The translations under genes were made by a program, and so were the position numbers. A stretch of DNA of 64,000 bases from RGIG1959 sp045637645 (lineage in GTDB: Bacteria > Bacillota > Clostridia > Oscillospirales > Acutalibacteraceae). Below the pieces are notes generated by a model that saw only the letters and a program-made list of their open reading frames with translations, made no database searches and was not told where the DNA came from. Below, piece after piece: positions 34,630-43,022 of the stretch (positions are counted from its first letter, which is position 1; every line of letters begins with the position of its first letter). Location: contig JAZTZV010000028.1 of NCBI GenBank assembly GCA_045637645.1, positions 17,634 to 81,633 of the forward strand. Direction: 5' to 3'.

Positions 34630-34658
34630 TTGATTATTTGCGACGGTTGTTGTATACT
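34630..34658 (+). promoter_or_regulatory. Promoter of the NahK-like kinase gene
   Basis: -35 TTGATT, a 17-base spacer, and -10 TATACT, 64 bases before the GTG start. Confidence 0.75.
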
Positions 34659-34722
34659 ATTATGTAAGGTAAATGTTACTGCTTCCGTTTTCGGAAAATA
34701 TCATTGAAAAGGGGTCCTGATC

Positions 34723-35865
34723 GTGCAATCCAAGCTTGCTATGGAATCCATCGTATCCCAATTTAATCTTCCCGGACGCTATGTAGAACATCAAACCATC
34801 CGCTCGGGTTTAATCAACCAGACGTTCCTTGTCACCCTTTCGGATGATGCCAACGTGTATCAATATGTGTTCCAAAAGATTAATACCAACGTCTTCAAAG
34901 AACCGTATCGCGTGATGTATAATATCATTCGCGTCACCGAGCATATTAAAAAGCATATGATTGAAGCCGACGGCACCTATTCGCGTCGTGTTCTCTCATT
35001 TGCGACCTCTAAAGACGGTCTGCCGTATTACGAAAGCCGTAAAGACGGCTTTTGGCGCGCATACGAGTTTGTAGATAACTCTACAGCATACAACCTTGCG
35101 CCCAGTGCGGATCATTTCTTCGAAGCCGGCTATGCGTTCGGTCGATTCCAACTGTATTTAACCGATTATGACGCAACAACATTGTTTGAAACGATTCCGA
35201 ATTTTCACCACACGGTTAAGCGCGTAGACGCCTTGCGCGAAGCGATCGCCAACGACGTAAAAGGGCGTTTGAAGGATGTCGGTCCCGAAGTGGACTTTCT
35301 GCTCGCACGTGCGAACGAAGCACATCTCATCGTGGATGCTCTTGAAAACGGCACGATCCCCTATCGCGTGACGCATAACGATACCAAGATCAACAACGTG
35401 TTGTTTGACAACGAAACCGACAAAGCCATTTGTGTCATCGATCTTGACACGGTTATGCCGGGATCCTCGCTTTATGATTTCGGCGACGCGATTCGCAGCG
35501 GTGCTTGCGCGGCGGCGGAAGACGAACCCAATCTCGACAAAGTGGAAATGGATCTTGAGAAATACCGTTTGTTCACGAAAGGCTTTATCAAAGGCACTCA
35601 CGGTCTGTTAACCCAAAAAGAAATCGAAATGATGCCCATCGGTGCCAAAATGATGACCTATGAAGTGGCGGTGCGATTCTTGACCGACTACCTCAACGGG
35701 GATGTATATTTCCACACCGATTATACAGGACAAAATCTGCTCCGTGCCCGCACACAAATCAAATTGGTTTCGGACATGGAAAAGAAGATGGACGCCATGA
35801 AAGCGTTTGCGAAAGAATACGAAGAAATGTATTTGAAACGTTTCGAAGGCGAACCCGCTTTCTGA
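34723..35865 (+). CDS. NahK-like sugar kinase (aminoglycoside phosphotransferase fold)
   Basis: A 380-residue kinase of the APH/choline-kinase fold. The catalytic loop is VTHNDTKINNVLFD and the metal motif is CVIDLDTVMPG; this HNDTK...IDLDTVMPG pair is typical of N-acetylhexosamine 1-kinase (NahK) and relatives. It probably phosphorylates a free hexosamine or hexose at C1. The start is a GTG at 34723 with AAGGGG eight bases upstream; an ATG at 34741 is the alternative. It is monocistronic between two terminators and has tandem repeats before its promoter, suggesting sugar-responsive control. No lacto-N-biose pathway gene is nearby, so the substrate is open. Confidence 0.85.
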   Translation: MQSKLAMESIVSQFNLPGRYVEHQTIRSGLINQTFLVTLSDDANVYQYVFQKINTNVFKEPYRVMYNIIRVTEHIKKHMIEADGTYSRRVLSFATSKDGLPYYESRKDGFWRAYEFVDNSTAYNLAPSADHFFEAGYAFGRFQLYLTDYDATTLFETIPNFHHTVKRVDALREAIANDVKGRLKDVGPEVDFLLARANEAHLIVDALENGTIPYRVTHNDTKINNVLFDNETDKAICVIDLDTVMPGSSLYDFGDAIRSGACAAAEDEPNLDKVEMDLEKYRLFTKGFIKGTHGLLTQKEIEMMPIGAKMMTYEVAVRFLTDYLNGDVYFHTDYTGQNLLRARTQIKLVSDMEKKMDAMKAFAKEYEEMYLKRFEGEPAF

Positions 35866-35885
35866 TAAAAACCCTTATAAAAATC

Positions 35886-35926
35886 AAAACCGTACCGCTT
35901 TTTTCAAAGCGGTACGGTTTTTTTGT
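35886..35926. terminator. Bidirectional terminator between convergent genes
   Basis: A 13-bp perfect stem pairs 35888-35900 with 35907-35919. T runs flank it on both strands, so it can stop both the kinase transcript and the nucleoside-importer transcript coming from the other side. Confidence 0.93.
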
Positions 35927-35929
35927 TGT

Positions 35930-36925
35930 TTAGCGTTCCTCACGGAAGTACGGCAAGCCGAGTCCTTCGGGAGGTTGATGCTCGCGCTTTTTACGCATGC
36001 TTGTGATAATAAGCACGATTACCGTCACAACATACGGAAGCATATAGAACAACTGCTTTGTCGAGCCCAAACCTTGTACATAGAACGTCAGGTTGCACAG
36101 CGCACCGAACAGGAACGAACCGACAATCGCCATGCTCGGTCTCCACAATGCAAATATCACCAACGCAATTGCCATCCAGCCGCGATCTCCAAACGCATTG
36201 TTCGACCACACACCGTTGGCATACGCCATGACATATTGCAAGCCACCCAAGCCTGCGATTGCACTGCCAATGCAGGTCGCGACATACTTATAGCGTGTCA
36301 CATTAATGCCCGCCGCATCGGCTGTACCCGGATTTTCACCGACCGCGCGTAAATTCAAGCCAACGCGTGTACGGTTCAACACAAATGCCGCTACAAGAGC
36401 AACGATGATGGACACATACGTTAAAAAGTCATGGGACAAGAAGATTTGACCGAACCAACCAAGGTCATCCGCAAACGGAAGTGCCGAACGGAAATACCCG
36501 CTGGTCGAAGTCAAAATGATAGAGGGCATATCACTGCCTGTCAATTTAATCAGCGAACCGCCGAAGAAATTGCCGATGCCGATACCAAATGTGGTCAACG
36601 CAAGACCCGTAACATTTTGATTGGCGCGCAAGGTCACCGTCAGGAAACTGTAAATCAGTCCCATCAAAACCGAGCCGAGAATCGACGACAACAACGGAAT
36701 CAAAATCGTCAAAACGGGGTTCATGTTCGCGACGTTGTTACCGCACGCATTTTCATACAAAAAAGCGCCGATAACACCGCCGATACCACCGACATACATG
36801 ATACCGGGGATACCTAAGTTCAAATGTCCCGATTTTTCGGTGACGATCTCACCGGTAGAACCAAACAACAGCGGGACACCAAGCGGGATCGAACTACTGA
36901 TAAAAGAAACAATCATGCCGATCAT
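35930..36925 (-). CDS. Nucleoside ABC transporter permease (NupQ/YufQ type)
   Basis: A 331-residue permease of the BPD_transp_2 family with about nine helices. VTEKSGHLNLGIPGIMYVGGIGG and NVTGLALTTFGIGIGNFFGG are the matching family blocks, with GENPGTADAAGINVTRYKYVATCIGSAIAGLGG as the docking-type loop. With the partner permease, ATPase and BmpA lipoprotein it forms an importer of guanosine/purine nucleosides or nucleobases. The ATG at 36925 overlaps the preceding stop by four bases. Last gene of the run. Confidence 0.9.
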   Translation of the reverse strand: MIGMIVSFISSSIPLGVPLLFGSTGEIVTEKSGHLNLGIPGIMYVGGIGGVIGAFLYENACGNNVANMNPVLTILIPLLSSILGSVLMGLIYSFLTVTLRANQNVTGLALTTFGIGIGNFFGGSLIKLTGSDMPSIILTSTSGYFRSALPFADDLGWFGQIFLSHDFLTYVSIIVALVAAFVLNRTRVGLNLRAVGENPGTADAAGINVTRYKYVATCIGSAIAGLGGLQYVMAYANGVWSNNAFGDRGWMAIALVIFALWRPSMAIVGSFLFGALCNLTFYVQGLGSTKQLFYMLPYVVTVIVLIITSMRKKREHQPPEGLGLPYFREER

Positions 36926-38034
36926 GCTTCTCCCCCTTTCTTGCTACGACGGAATTTCAGTGAATAACGAATAAAGAATTCACAGCCGACCAAGAACAAA
37001 ATCACAATGCCTGTCGCGATGCCGGAAAGCGCATCACTGATAAACGCAGCATTCGCAACTTTGGCAGTGCCGAGTTCCAAGAAAATCACAAGAGACGACA
37101 TCAGTGCCATGATGAAAGGATTGAGTTGTCCGAGCCACGCGATCATAATCGCGGTAAAACCTTGACCGCCGACGGTGTTCTCGTTGATGGAATGGTCAGT
37201 ACCCGCAACCAGCAGCATACCGGCGATACCGCACAACGCACCGGAAATCAACATGGTACGCATCATGACCGCCTTGACGTTGATACCGACATATCGCGCC
37301 GTGTTATGACTTTCACCGACGACCGAAATCTCATAGCCGTGCTTACTGTACTTCAAATACACAAACATCGCGATCATAATGACGGCAACAATCAAAATGT
37401 TCAACAAATATTTTTGATTGGCAATCACGGGCAACGCACCTGTTGAAACAGGATTGATAACCTGCGATCCGCCGCTGGAGATGTCGATATAGTACAGCAC
37501 CAATTGTGTAGCCACATAGTTCATCATCAAGGTAAACAATGTTTCGTTGGTATTATATTGCGCTTTAAAAACCGCAGGAATCACGCCCCACACGGCACCC
37601 GCCGCAATGCTGACAAGAACCACGATCGGCACCAACAAAAACTCGGGAACTTTTCCGCCGAGTTTCATCATACATACCATGGCCGCCAAGCCACCGACAA
37701 GCGCCTGTCCTTCCGCGCCGCAGTTCCAAAATCGCATTTTAAATGCAGGAGCAATCGCCAACGACAAACACAGCAAAATAGCAGTCTTTTGCAAAAACGG
37801 CCACAGCATGGTGGTGTTTCCTTGCAACAGCTTGCCGAACGCACCGCGGAACATGGTGTTATAAATCTCAAAAAAACCTTCGCCGGTCAACGCCGCCGAT
37901 AAAACGCCGATCATGATCATACCGACCACGATAGCCGCAATACGGATCAACCACGCTTGCCACCACGTCATATCATCCCGCTTGGCAATCATGACGAGCG
38001 GTTCGTGATTCTTTTTGATTGTTTTCTTTGTCAC
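36922..38034 (-). CDS. Nucleoside ABC transporter permease (NupP/YufP type)
   Basis: A 370-residue permease of the BPD_transp_2 family. Recognisable parts are MRFWNCGAEGQALVGGLAAMV, NTNETLFTLMMNYVATQLVLYYI and the loop GESHNTARYVGINVKAVMMRTMLISGALCGIAGM. The start is a GTG at 38034 overlapping the ATPase stop by four bases, with AAAGGAG upstream, so the subunits are translationally coupled. Forms a heterodimeric channel with the 35930-36925 product. Confidence 0.9.
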   Translation of the reverse strand: MTKKTIKKNHEPLVMIAKRDDMTWWQAWLIRIAAIVVGMIMIGVLSAALTGEGFFEIYNTMFRGAFGKLLQGNTTMLWPFLQKTAILLCLSLAIAPAFKMRFWNCGAEGQALVGGLAAMVCMMKLGGKVPEFLLVPIVVLVSIAAGAVWGVIPAVFKAQYNTNETLFTLMMNYVATQLVLYYIDISSGGSQVINPVSTGALPVIANQKYLLNILIVAVIMIAMFVYLKYSKHGYEISVVGESHNTARYVGINVKAVMMRTMLISGALCGIAGMLLVAGTDHSINENTVGGQGFTAIMIAWLGQLNPFIMALMSSLVIFLELGTAKVANAAFISDALSGIATGIVILFLVGCEFFIRYSLKFRRSKKGGEA

Positions 38035-39689
38035 TCGGCTTCACTCCTTTCCGGAGATGTCGGACTTTTGCTTTGCTCGATCCCCTCTGTCTGCGCATGG
38101 GTCATGAATTCCGACTGCACCGTCAACGAATCGGATGTCTCCATGGTCGACACTTGTTGTTTTCGATCGGAACGATTCGCACTGGTCATCAAAATACCGA
38201 TTTCCTCTTTTGTGGCAGAGCGCGCATCAACCGTTCCGGTGATGCGACCCGCACCAATGACCAAAATGCGATCGCAAAGTTCTAACAGCACATCCAGATC
38301 TTCACCTACAAAGATCACCGCAACACCTTTTTGTTTTTGTTCATTGAGAAGATTGTAAATTGTGTAAGACGAGTTGATATCCAATCCACGAACAGGATAC
38401 GCCGCCATCAAGACTGTCGGTGCCGCCGCGATTTCACGACCCACCAACACCTTTTGAACGTTGCCGCCCGAAAGACGGCGGACAGGTGTCGACAAATCGG
38501 GAGTCGCAACCGCCAAGCGCTCCACAATATCTTCTGCCAAAAGCTTCGGAGCGGAACGCTCCAAAAACGCCGATTTACCTTTGCGGTAACTACGCAACAT
38601 CATATTGTCCACAATATCCATGTTTCCGACAAGGCCCATACCGAGGCGATCCTCGGGAACAAACGACAAGCGCACGCCGAGTTCGCGAATTTGAAGCGGC
38701 GTTTTATCACGCAGACTGTCGGACTTGCCCGTTTTGGGATTGTTGTACAAAATCGCGCCGTCGTCGAGTTTTTGCAATCCGGCGATCGATTCGAGCAATT
38801 CACGCTGACCGCTGCCTGCGATACCCGCGATACCGAGAATCTCACCCGAATACGCTGTGAATGTCACATCGTCCAGCACCTTCACACCCTCGCGGTTAGA
38901 GCAATTGATGTGATGCACTTCGAGACGCGGTTGCGGATCCACCGGATCGCTTCGTTCGATATTCAAACTGATTTTCTGCCCAACCATCATCTCCGTTAAA
39001 GCACTTTCGGTGGTTTCGGCCGTATTCACGGTATTGACATATTCACCTTTGCGAAGCACCGCCACGCGGTCGGACAGCGACAACACCTCGTGCATTTTGT
39101 GTGTGATAATGATAATGGCCTTTCCGTCATCACGCATGCGTCGGAGAATCGCGAACAATTTTTGTGTTTCCTGCGGTGTTAAAACCGCCGTCGGTTCATC
39201 CAAAATCAAAATATCCGCGCCGCGATACAACACCTTCACAATTTCAACCGTTTGTTTTTCGGACACAGACATCGTATAGATTTTTTTCTTCAAATCAAGC
39301 CCGAAACCGTATTGTTCGCATATGGCTTGCACTCGCTTTTCCGCCGCTTTGAGATCATAGCGTTCCTTTTCGTTCAAACCGAGAACAATATTTTCGGTGG
39401 CGGTAAACACATCCACCAGCTTAAAATGCTGATGGATCATGCCGATTTTATAATCAAAAGCATCACGAGGTGAAGCGATGACCACTTCTTTTCCGTCGAT
39501 GAAAATCTGTCCTTCGTCGGGGTGGTAAATACCCGATATCATATTCATCAACGTGGTTTTACCGCTGCCGTTTTCACCCAAAATCGACAGAATTTCGCCT
39601 TTGTTAACGGTCAGATTCACATTTTTATTTGCAACAACCGCGCCAAATCTCTTGGTGATGTTTTTCAGTTCCAATGCTACTGTATTCAA
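38031..39689 (-). CDS. Nucleoside ABC transporter ATPase (NupO/YufO type)
   Basis: A 552-residue protein with two fused ABC domains. The first has Walker A GENGSGKTT and a Walker B ILILDEPTAVLTP; its signature is the variant TMSVSEKQTVEI. The second has a degenerate Walker A (GIAGSGQREL) and signature LSGGNVQK with AYPVRGLD instead of a standard Walker B, as is common in sugar/nucleoside importers of this type. The start is a TTG at 39689 with AAGGAGGG ten bases upstream; earlier in-frame codons lack support. It follows the BmpA gene across a 148-base gap that holds a strong hairpin. Confidence 0.9.
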   Translation of the reverse strand: MNTVALELKNITKRFGAVVANKNVNLTVNKGEILSILGENGSGKTTLMNMISGIYHPDEGQIFIDGKEVVIASPRDAFDYKIGMIHQHFKLVDVFTATENIVLGLNEKERYDLKAAEKRVQAICEQYGFGLDLKKKIYTMSVSEKQTVEIVKVLYRGADILILDEPTAVLTPQETQKLFAILRRMRDDGKAIIIITHKMHEVLSLSDRVAVLRKGEYVNTVNTAETTESALTEMMVGQKISLNIERSDPVDPQPRLEVHHINCSNREGVKVLDDVTFTAYSGEILGIAGIAGSGQRELLESIAGLQKLDDGAILYNNPKTGKSDSLRDKTPLQIRELGVRLSFVPEDRLGMGLVGNMDIVDNMMLRSYRKGKSAFLERSAPKLLAEDIVERLAVATPDLSTPVRRLSGGNVQKVLVGREIAAAPTVLMAAYPVRGLDINSSYTIYNLLNEQKQKGVAVIFVGEDLDVLLELCDRILVIGAGRITGTVDARSATKEEIGILMTSANRSDRKQQVSTMETSDSLTVQSEFMTHAQTEGIEQSKSPTSPERSEAE

Positions 39690-39782
39690 CGTACCATTCC
39701 CTCCTTCAAATGTTTCTGCTATGCTCAAAACACTTTACATTACGCTCGTTTAAAGTGGCTTTGAGCATAGCAAAAGCACAAA

Positions 39783-39817
39783 AACACGCAGAAGGCGGGG
39801 CACTTATGCCCCGCCTT
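39783..39817 (-). terminator. Hairpin between the bmpA-type gene and the ATPase gene
   Basis: A perfect 11-bp GC-rich stem pairs 39792-39802 with 39807-39817; the minus-strand tail is CTGCGTGTTTTTG. It likely acts as a partial terminator that keeps the lipoprotein in excess of the transporter body. Confidence 0.8.
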
Positions 39818-39837
39818 GCATGCGGTTTGTAATGAAA

Positions 39838-41028
39838 TTAGCCGTAGTTTTCGTCGAGCAACGTGATACCGTCGATGCGAAGATCGAAGTACGGAGCCGA
39901 ACGATATTCAGACTCATGGAAGTAACCGTCAGCGATCGCCTCGGTATCGGGAGTATAATCCGGGTCCGTATCCACATCCGCCATGTAGCTGGTCACTGCT
40001 TGACCGCCCACAGTAAAGGTGTCAGTCGCGAACACTTTGATGGAGCCGTCTTTCAAGCCGGCTTCCACTTCGGCAAGCTTTTCAGCAGTGCCGGGAGCCA
40101 CAACCGTGCCAAGATCGGTCAACACAACCGCGCCGTTATCGAGCGTGCCCGCCCAGTCGGTATCAATGGCTTTGCCTTCCTTCACGCAGGTGATCATGTA
40201 CTCGAAGTACGGCACCCAGTTGATGCGCGAAGACACAAGGAACGTGTTGGGGCAAGCCGCCGCAGTGGAACCGTTGTAAGAAACGTTGGGAACACCCGCG
40301 TTCTCGCAAGCCGTCGGAGCGCCCATCGAGTCGGCGTGTTGGCTGATCAGCACACAACCGCCGTCGATCAAGGCTTGAGCCGCTTGTTTCTCAAGTTGCT
40401 CATCGTACCAGCTGCCGGTGAACTTAACATCCATCGTGACAGACGGGCAAACCGATTTCGCGCCGAGATAGAACGAGGTATAACCGGACATCACTTCCGC
40501 GAAGGTGAACGCGCCGACATAACCCATTTTCGCTTTGTCAGCAGTGATTTTGCCGGACTCGATCATCTCGTTGAGTTTCATACCGGCAACCACGCCCGCC
40601 ATATAGCGACCTTGGTAGATGGACGCAAACGCGTTGTGGAAGTTGGCAAGCTCGCTGGTGTGAGCTTGAGTGCCGGTCGCATGGCAGAATTGCACATCCG
40701 GATACTCTTTCGCCGCTTGCATCAAGAAAGACTCATGACCGAAGCTGTCCGCGAAGATGATATCGCAGTCATCAACCTCGATGAGCTCTTTCGCCGCTTC
40801 ATACGCTGCAGTAGACTCGGGGATTTGGGTTTTTTGAACCATTTCAACGCCCATATTCTCGCAAGCCGCAATAGCCGCGTCGATGAAGTTCTTGTCGTAG
40901 GTGGAGTTCTCATCGTGCAGGAAAATGAAGCCAACCTTCAAATCCGAAGACTCGCCTTCACCACCACCGCAAGCTGTCAACGAGAACAGCATCACAGCCG
41001 CCAAGAGAAGTGCCAAAACTTTTTTCAT
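39838..41028 (-). CDS. BmpA/Med family nucleoside-binding lipoprotein
   Basis: A 396-residue extracellular binding protein. A lipoprotein signal (MKKVLALLLAAVMLFSLTAC) is followed by a Gly/Glu/Ser linker and the Bmp domain, with KVGFIFLHDENSTYDKNFIDAA, DIIFADSFGHESF, FCHATGTQAHTSELANFHNAFASIYQGRYMAGVVAGM and VLISQHADSMGAPTACE. Proteins of this family bind purine nucleosides. AGGAGG precedes the ATG at 41028. It lies 78 bases after xpt with no good promoter between them, so the importer is probably transcribed with xpt. Confidence 0.93.
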   Translation of the reverse strand: MKKVLALLLAAVMLFSLTACGGGEGESSDLKVGFIFLHDENSTYDKNFIDAAIAACENMGVEMVQKTQIPESTAAYEAAKELIEVDDCDIIFADSFGHESFLMQAAKEYPDVQFCHATGTQAHTSELANFHNAFASIYQGRYMAGVVAGMKLNEMIESGKITADKAKMGYVGAFTFAEVMSGYTSFYLGAKSVCPSVTMDVKFTGSWYDEQLEKQAAQALIDGGCVLISQHADSMGAPTACENAGVPNVSYNGSTAAACPNTFLVSSRINWVPYFEYMITCVKEGKAIDTDWAGTLDNGAVVLTDLGTVVAPGTAEKLAEVEAGLKDGSIKVFATDTFTVGGQAVTSYMADVDTDPDYTPDTEAIADGYFHESEYRSAPYFDLRIDGITLLDENYG

Positions 41029-41106
41029 GTTTGTTTCCTCCTATTTCCTTTTGTTTATTATGTTTAGATTGAGCAGAAATCTTCTGTTCATTCATAAACG
41101 AATCGG

Positions 41107-41676
41107 TTATCGAAACGTAATTGTTCCGTTTTCCATCGACTCCACAATGGCGAGAGATTCAACGCGCATACCGCTTTCGCGCAGTTGTTTTCCGCCGTCT
41201 TGGAAACCTTTTTCGATCGCGATGCCGGCGCCGCAAAGGGTCGCACCCGCTTGTTCCACAATCGCCGCCAAACCGCGAAGCGCTTCACCGTTTGCAAGGA
41301 AATCGTCGATCAACAGCACACGATCATCCGCTGACAAATATTTTTTCGAGACACGCACGGTAAATTCCTTATTGTGCGTAAACGAATGCACAGCCGCACC
41401 GTACACATCCGCATCCAGATTGGAGGTTTGCGATTTTTTGGCAAACACAACGGGAACGCCGAAATGTCTCGCCGCCAAGCAGGCAATGCCGATGCCGGAG
41501 GCTTCGACTGTCAAGATCTTGGTTACGCGACAATCTTCAAAGCGTCGAAAGAACTCTTTACCCATTTCATCGAACAGCACAACGTCCATTTGATGATTCA
41601 AAAAGCTGTCCACTTTGAGAACATTGCCTTCGCGCACAACACCATCACGCAGAATCCGATCTTTCAGCAGTTGCAC
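41107..41676 (-). CDS. xpt: Xanthine phosphoribosyltransferase Xpt
   Basis: A 189-residue enzyme (Bacillus Xpt is 194) that converts xanthine and PRPP to XMP. The start LLKDRILRDGVVREGNVLKVDSFLNHQMD, the core TKILTVEASGIGIACLAARHFGVPVVFAKK and the PRPP motif VLLIDDFLANGEAL are diagnostic. The start is a GTG at 41676 with AAGGGG eight bases upstream; the open frame upstream includes the promoter and is not used. No purine riboswitch is present in the short leader. It precedes the BmpA-type importer, making a purine uptake and salvage unit. Confidence 0.95.
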   Translation of the reverse strand: MQLLKDRILRDGVVREGNVLKVDSFLNHQMDVVLFDEMGKEFFRRFEDCRVTKILTVEASGIGIACLAARHFGVPVVFAKKSQTSNLDADVYGAAVHSFTHNKEFTVRVSKKYLSADDRVLLIDDFLANGEALRGLAAIVEQAGATLCGAGIAIEKGFQDGGKQLRESGMRVESLAIVESMENGTITFR

Positions 41677-41718
41677 GATTCCATCCCCTTGTGTCGAAAT
41701 TTCAAAAACTTTGAAATA

Positions 41719-41747
41719 AGTATACACGTATTGTTGAAAAAAGTCAA
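41719..41747 (-). promoter_or_regulatory. Promoter of xpt and the nucleoside importer
   Basis: On the minus strand: -35 TTGACT, a 17-base spacer, and -10 TATACT; the start is about 35 bases before the GTG of xpt. No PurR box or riboswitch was recognised. Confidence 0.8.
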
Positions 41748-41760
41748 GGTGCGCAAACAG

Positions 41761-41789
41761 AAAAACGCCCCGCGAACGAGGCGTTTTTT
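41761..41789 (-). terminator. Intrinsic terminator after the exonuclease gene
   Basis: A 9-bp stem (41761-41769 with 41780-41788) with a GC core and T5 tail on the minus strand, two bases beyond the stop at 41791. It ends the alaS-HIT-exonuclease transcript. Confidence 0.88.
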
Positions 41790-41790
41790 C

Positions 41791-42663
41791 TTATTCTTGC
41801 ACTGCCTCTTGCTTTTCGGCAGGAGGCAATTTTTCTTTGATGCGACGTTTGACGACCATGCCGTCGAACGTTTGCTTATATTGCACACGAGCAGTGTACG
41901 TTTTTTTACAGCTTCGGCACACAAATTCGGAGATCAGTTGCTTGCCGCGCACACCCCATTTGCTCTTGCGGTGCAAATTTTTGCCGCAATGCTCACACGA
42001 AAAACAGAGATCACTACGCTTGATCAGCGGCGAATCCACATCGACGATGTACGTCGGTTTGAACAGCATACGCGCATAAAACTCGTCATCCGCTTTTCGG
42101 ACGAAGGGTTCAAACGACTGTTTTTCAAACAAATGCACAAACACCTTTGCCGTTAAGCACGCGTCGTCCAGCGCACGGTGTAGCGCGCTATCATCGGCGC
42201 TGATGCCCAGTTGCTCGCACGCACGCGACAGTCCCATTTGCTGAGACGTATCCGCTCCCATGCGTTGTTGACAGTACGGTTGAATGTCCGCATAATACGC
42301 CATAAACGGAATGTGGGAGCTTTTACGGAAGAATCGGAAATTCTCCATCAACACCAACACATCGGTGTTACTCCATGTCAACAGCACGGCTTCTTCCCCC
42401 GCCCATGCGGTAAAATCCGCCATAACACTGTCAAATGTACCGCCGTGTTCTTCCAGTTCTTCCTGTGTAATGTGCGTCAGCTCTTTCACAAGAGACGACA
42501 GCTTTGCACTGACGACCGGATTGATCGTTTTATGAAACGTGCCGACCTGTTGCATATTCTCGTCAAACGCCACCGCGCCGACTTCAATGATCTCATTGAA
42601 GTAGCCGTGCGCTTTTTTGGAGTATGCACCGTTCCATTCCAAATCGGTAACAATATATCTCAT
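41791..42663 (-). CDS. DEDDh 3'-5' exonuclease with C-terminal zinc ribbon
   Basis: A 290-residue protein. Residues 1-185 are an RNase T/DnaQ-type exonuclease: motif I VTDLEWN, EIIEVGAVAF, motif II around WSNTDVLVL and motif III HRALDDACLTAKVF (DEDDh), close to KapD-like enzymes. After a short linker, residues 215-270 hold two CxxC pairs (CFSCEHCGKNL and CRSCKKTY), a probable zinc ribbon that I would not expect in standard KapD. The end is Lys/Glu-rich. It likely trims RNA or DNA 3' ends. The ATG at 42663 lies six bases after the HIT gene stop. Confidence 0.85.
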   Translation of the reverse strand: MRYIVTDLEWNGAYSKKAHGYFNEIIEVGAVAFDENMQQVGTFHKTINPVVSAKLSSLVKELTHITQEELEEHGGTFDSVMADFTAWAGEEAVLLTWSNTDVLVLMENFRFFRKSSHIPFMAYYADIQPYCQQRMGADTSQQMGLSRACEQLGISADDSALHRALDDACLTAKVFVHLFEKQSFEPFVRKADDEFYARMLFKPTYIVDVDSPLIKRSDLCFSCEHCGKNLHRKSKWGVRGKQLISEFVCRSCKKTYTARVQYKQTFDGMVVKRRIKEKLPPAEKQEAVQE

Positions 42664-42669
42664 TGATGA

Positions 42670-43002
42670 TCAGCCCATTTCTCCAAGCGCACGTCCGCCG
42701 AGAATGTGGAAATGCAGATGTCCCACCGTTTGTCCCGCTTCGACGCCGTTGTTGGTCACCACGCGAAAATCCGACACACCGAGTTTGGCGGCAATCGCAG
42801 GGATCACCTCAAAAATGTGTCCGACCACCGCGGCGTTTTCGGGAGTCACCGCTCCCGCGCCGCTGATGTGAATCTTCGGAATTACAAGAACATGGACCGG
42901 AGCTTTGGGGTCGATATCATGGAAGGCAAGAACGGTGTCATCTTCATAAACCGTATTGTTGGGAATATCGCCGTTGACGATTTTGCAAAACAAGCAATCC
43001 AT
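42670..43002 (-). CDS. hinT: HIT family nucleotide-binding protein (HinT)
   Basis: A 110-residue histidine-triad hydrolase that cleaves purine nucleoside phosphoramidates and adenylates. The HIT motif GHLHFHILGG is near the C-terminus, and the N-terminal CLFCKIVNGDIP contains the two cysteines seen in zinc-binding Hint proteins. Other blocks are DIDPKAPVHVLVIPK and FRVVTNNGVEAGQTV. The ATG at 43002 has GGGAGG ten bases upstream; the gene begins 20 bases inside the end region after alaS. Location behind alaS fits the link of Hint proteins to aminoacyl-adenylates, which is inference. Confidence 0.95.
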   Translation of the reverse strand: MDCLFCKIVNGDIPNNTVYEDDTVLAFHDIDPKAPVHVLVIPKIHISGAGAVTPENAAVVGHIFEVIPAIAAKLGVSDFRVVTNNGVEAGQTVGHLHFHILGGRALGEMG

Positions 43003-43022
43003 TGAACATACGCCTCCCTTTA

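Noticed and set aside
41677..41727. Purine riboswitch before xpt
   Set aside because: The leader is only about 35 bases long and no aptamer can fit.
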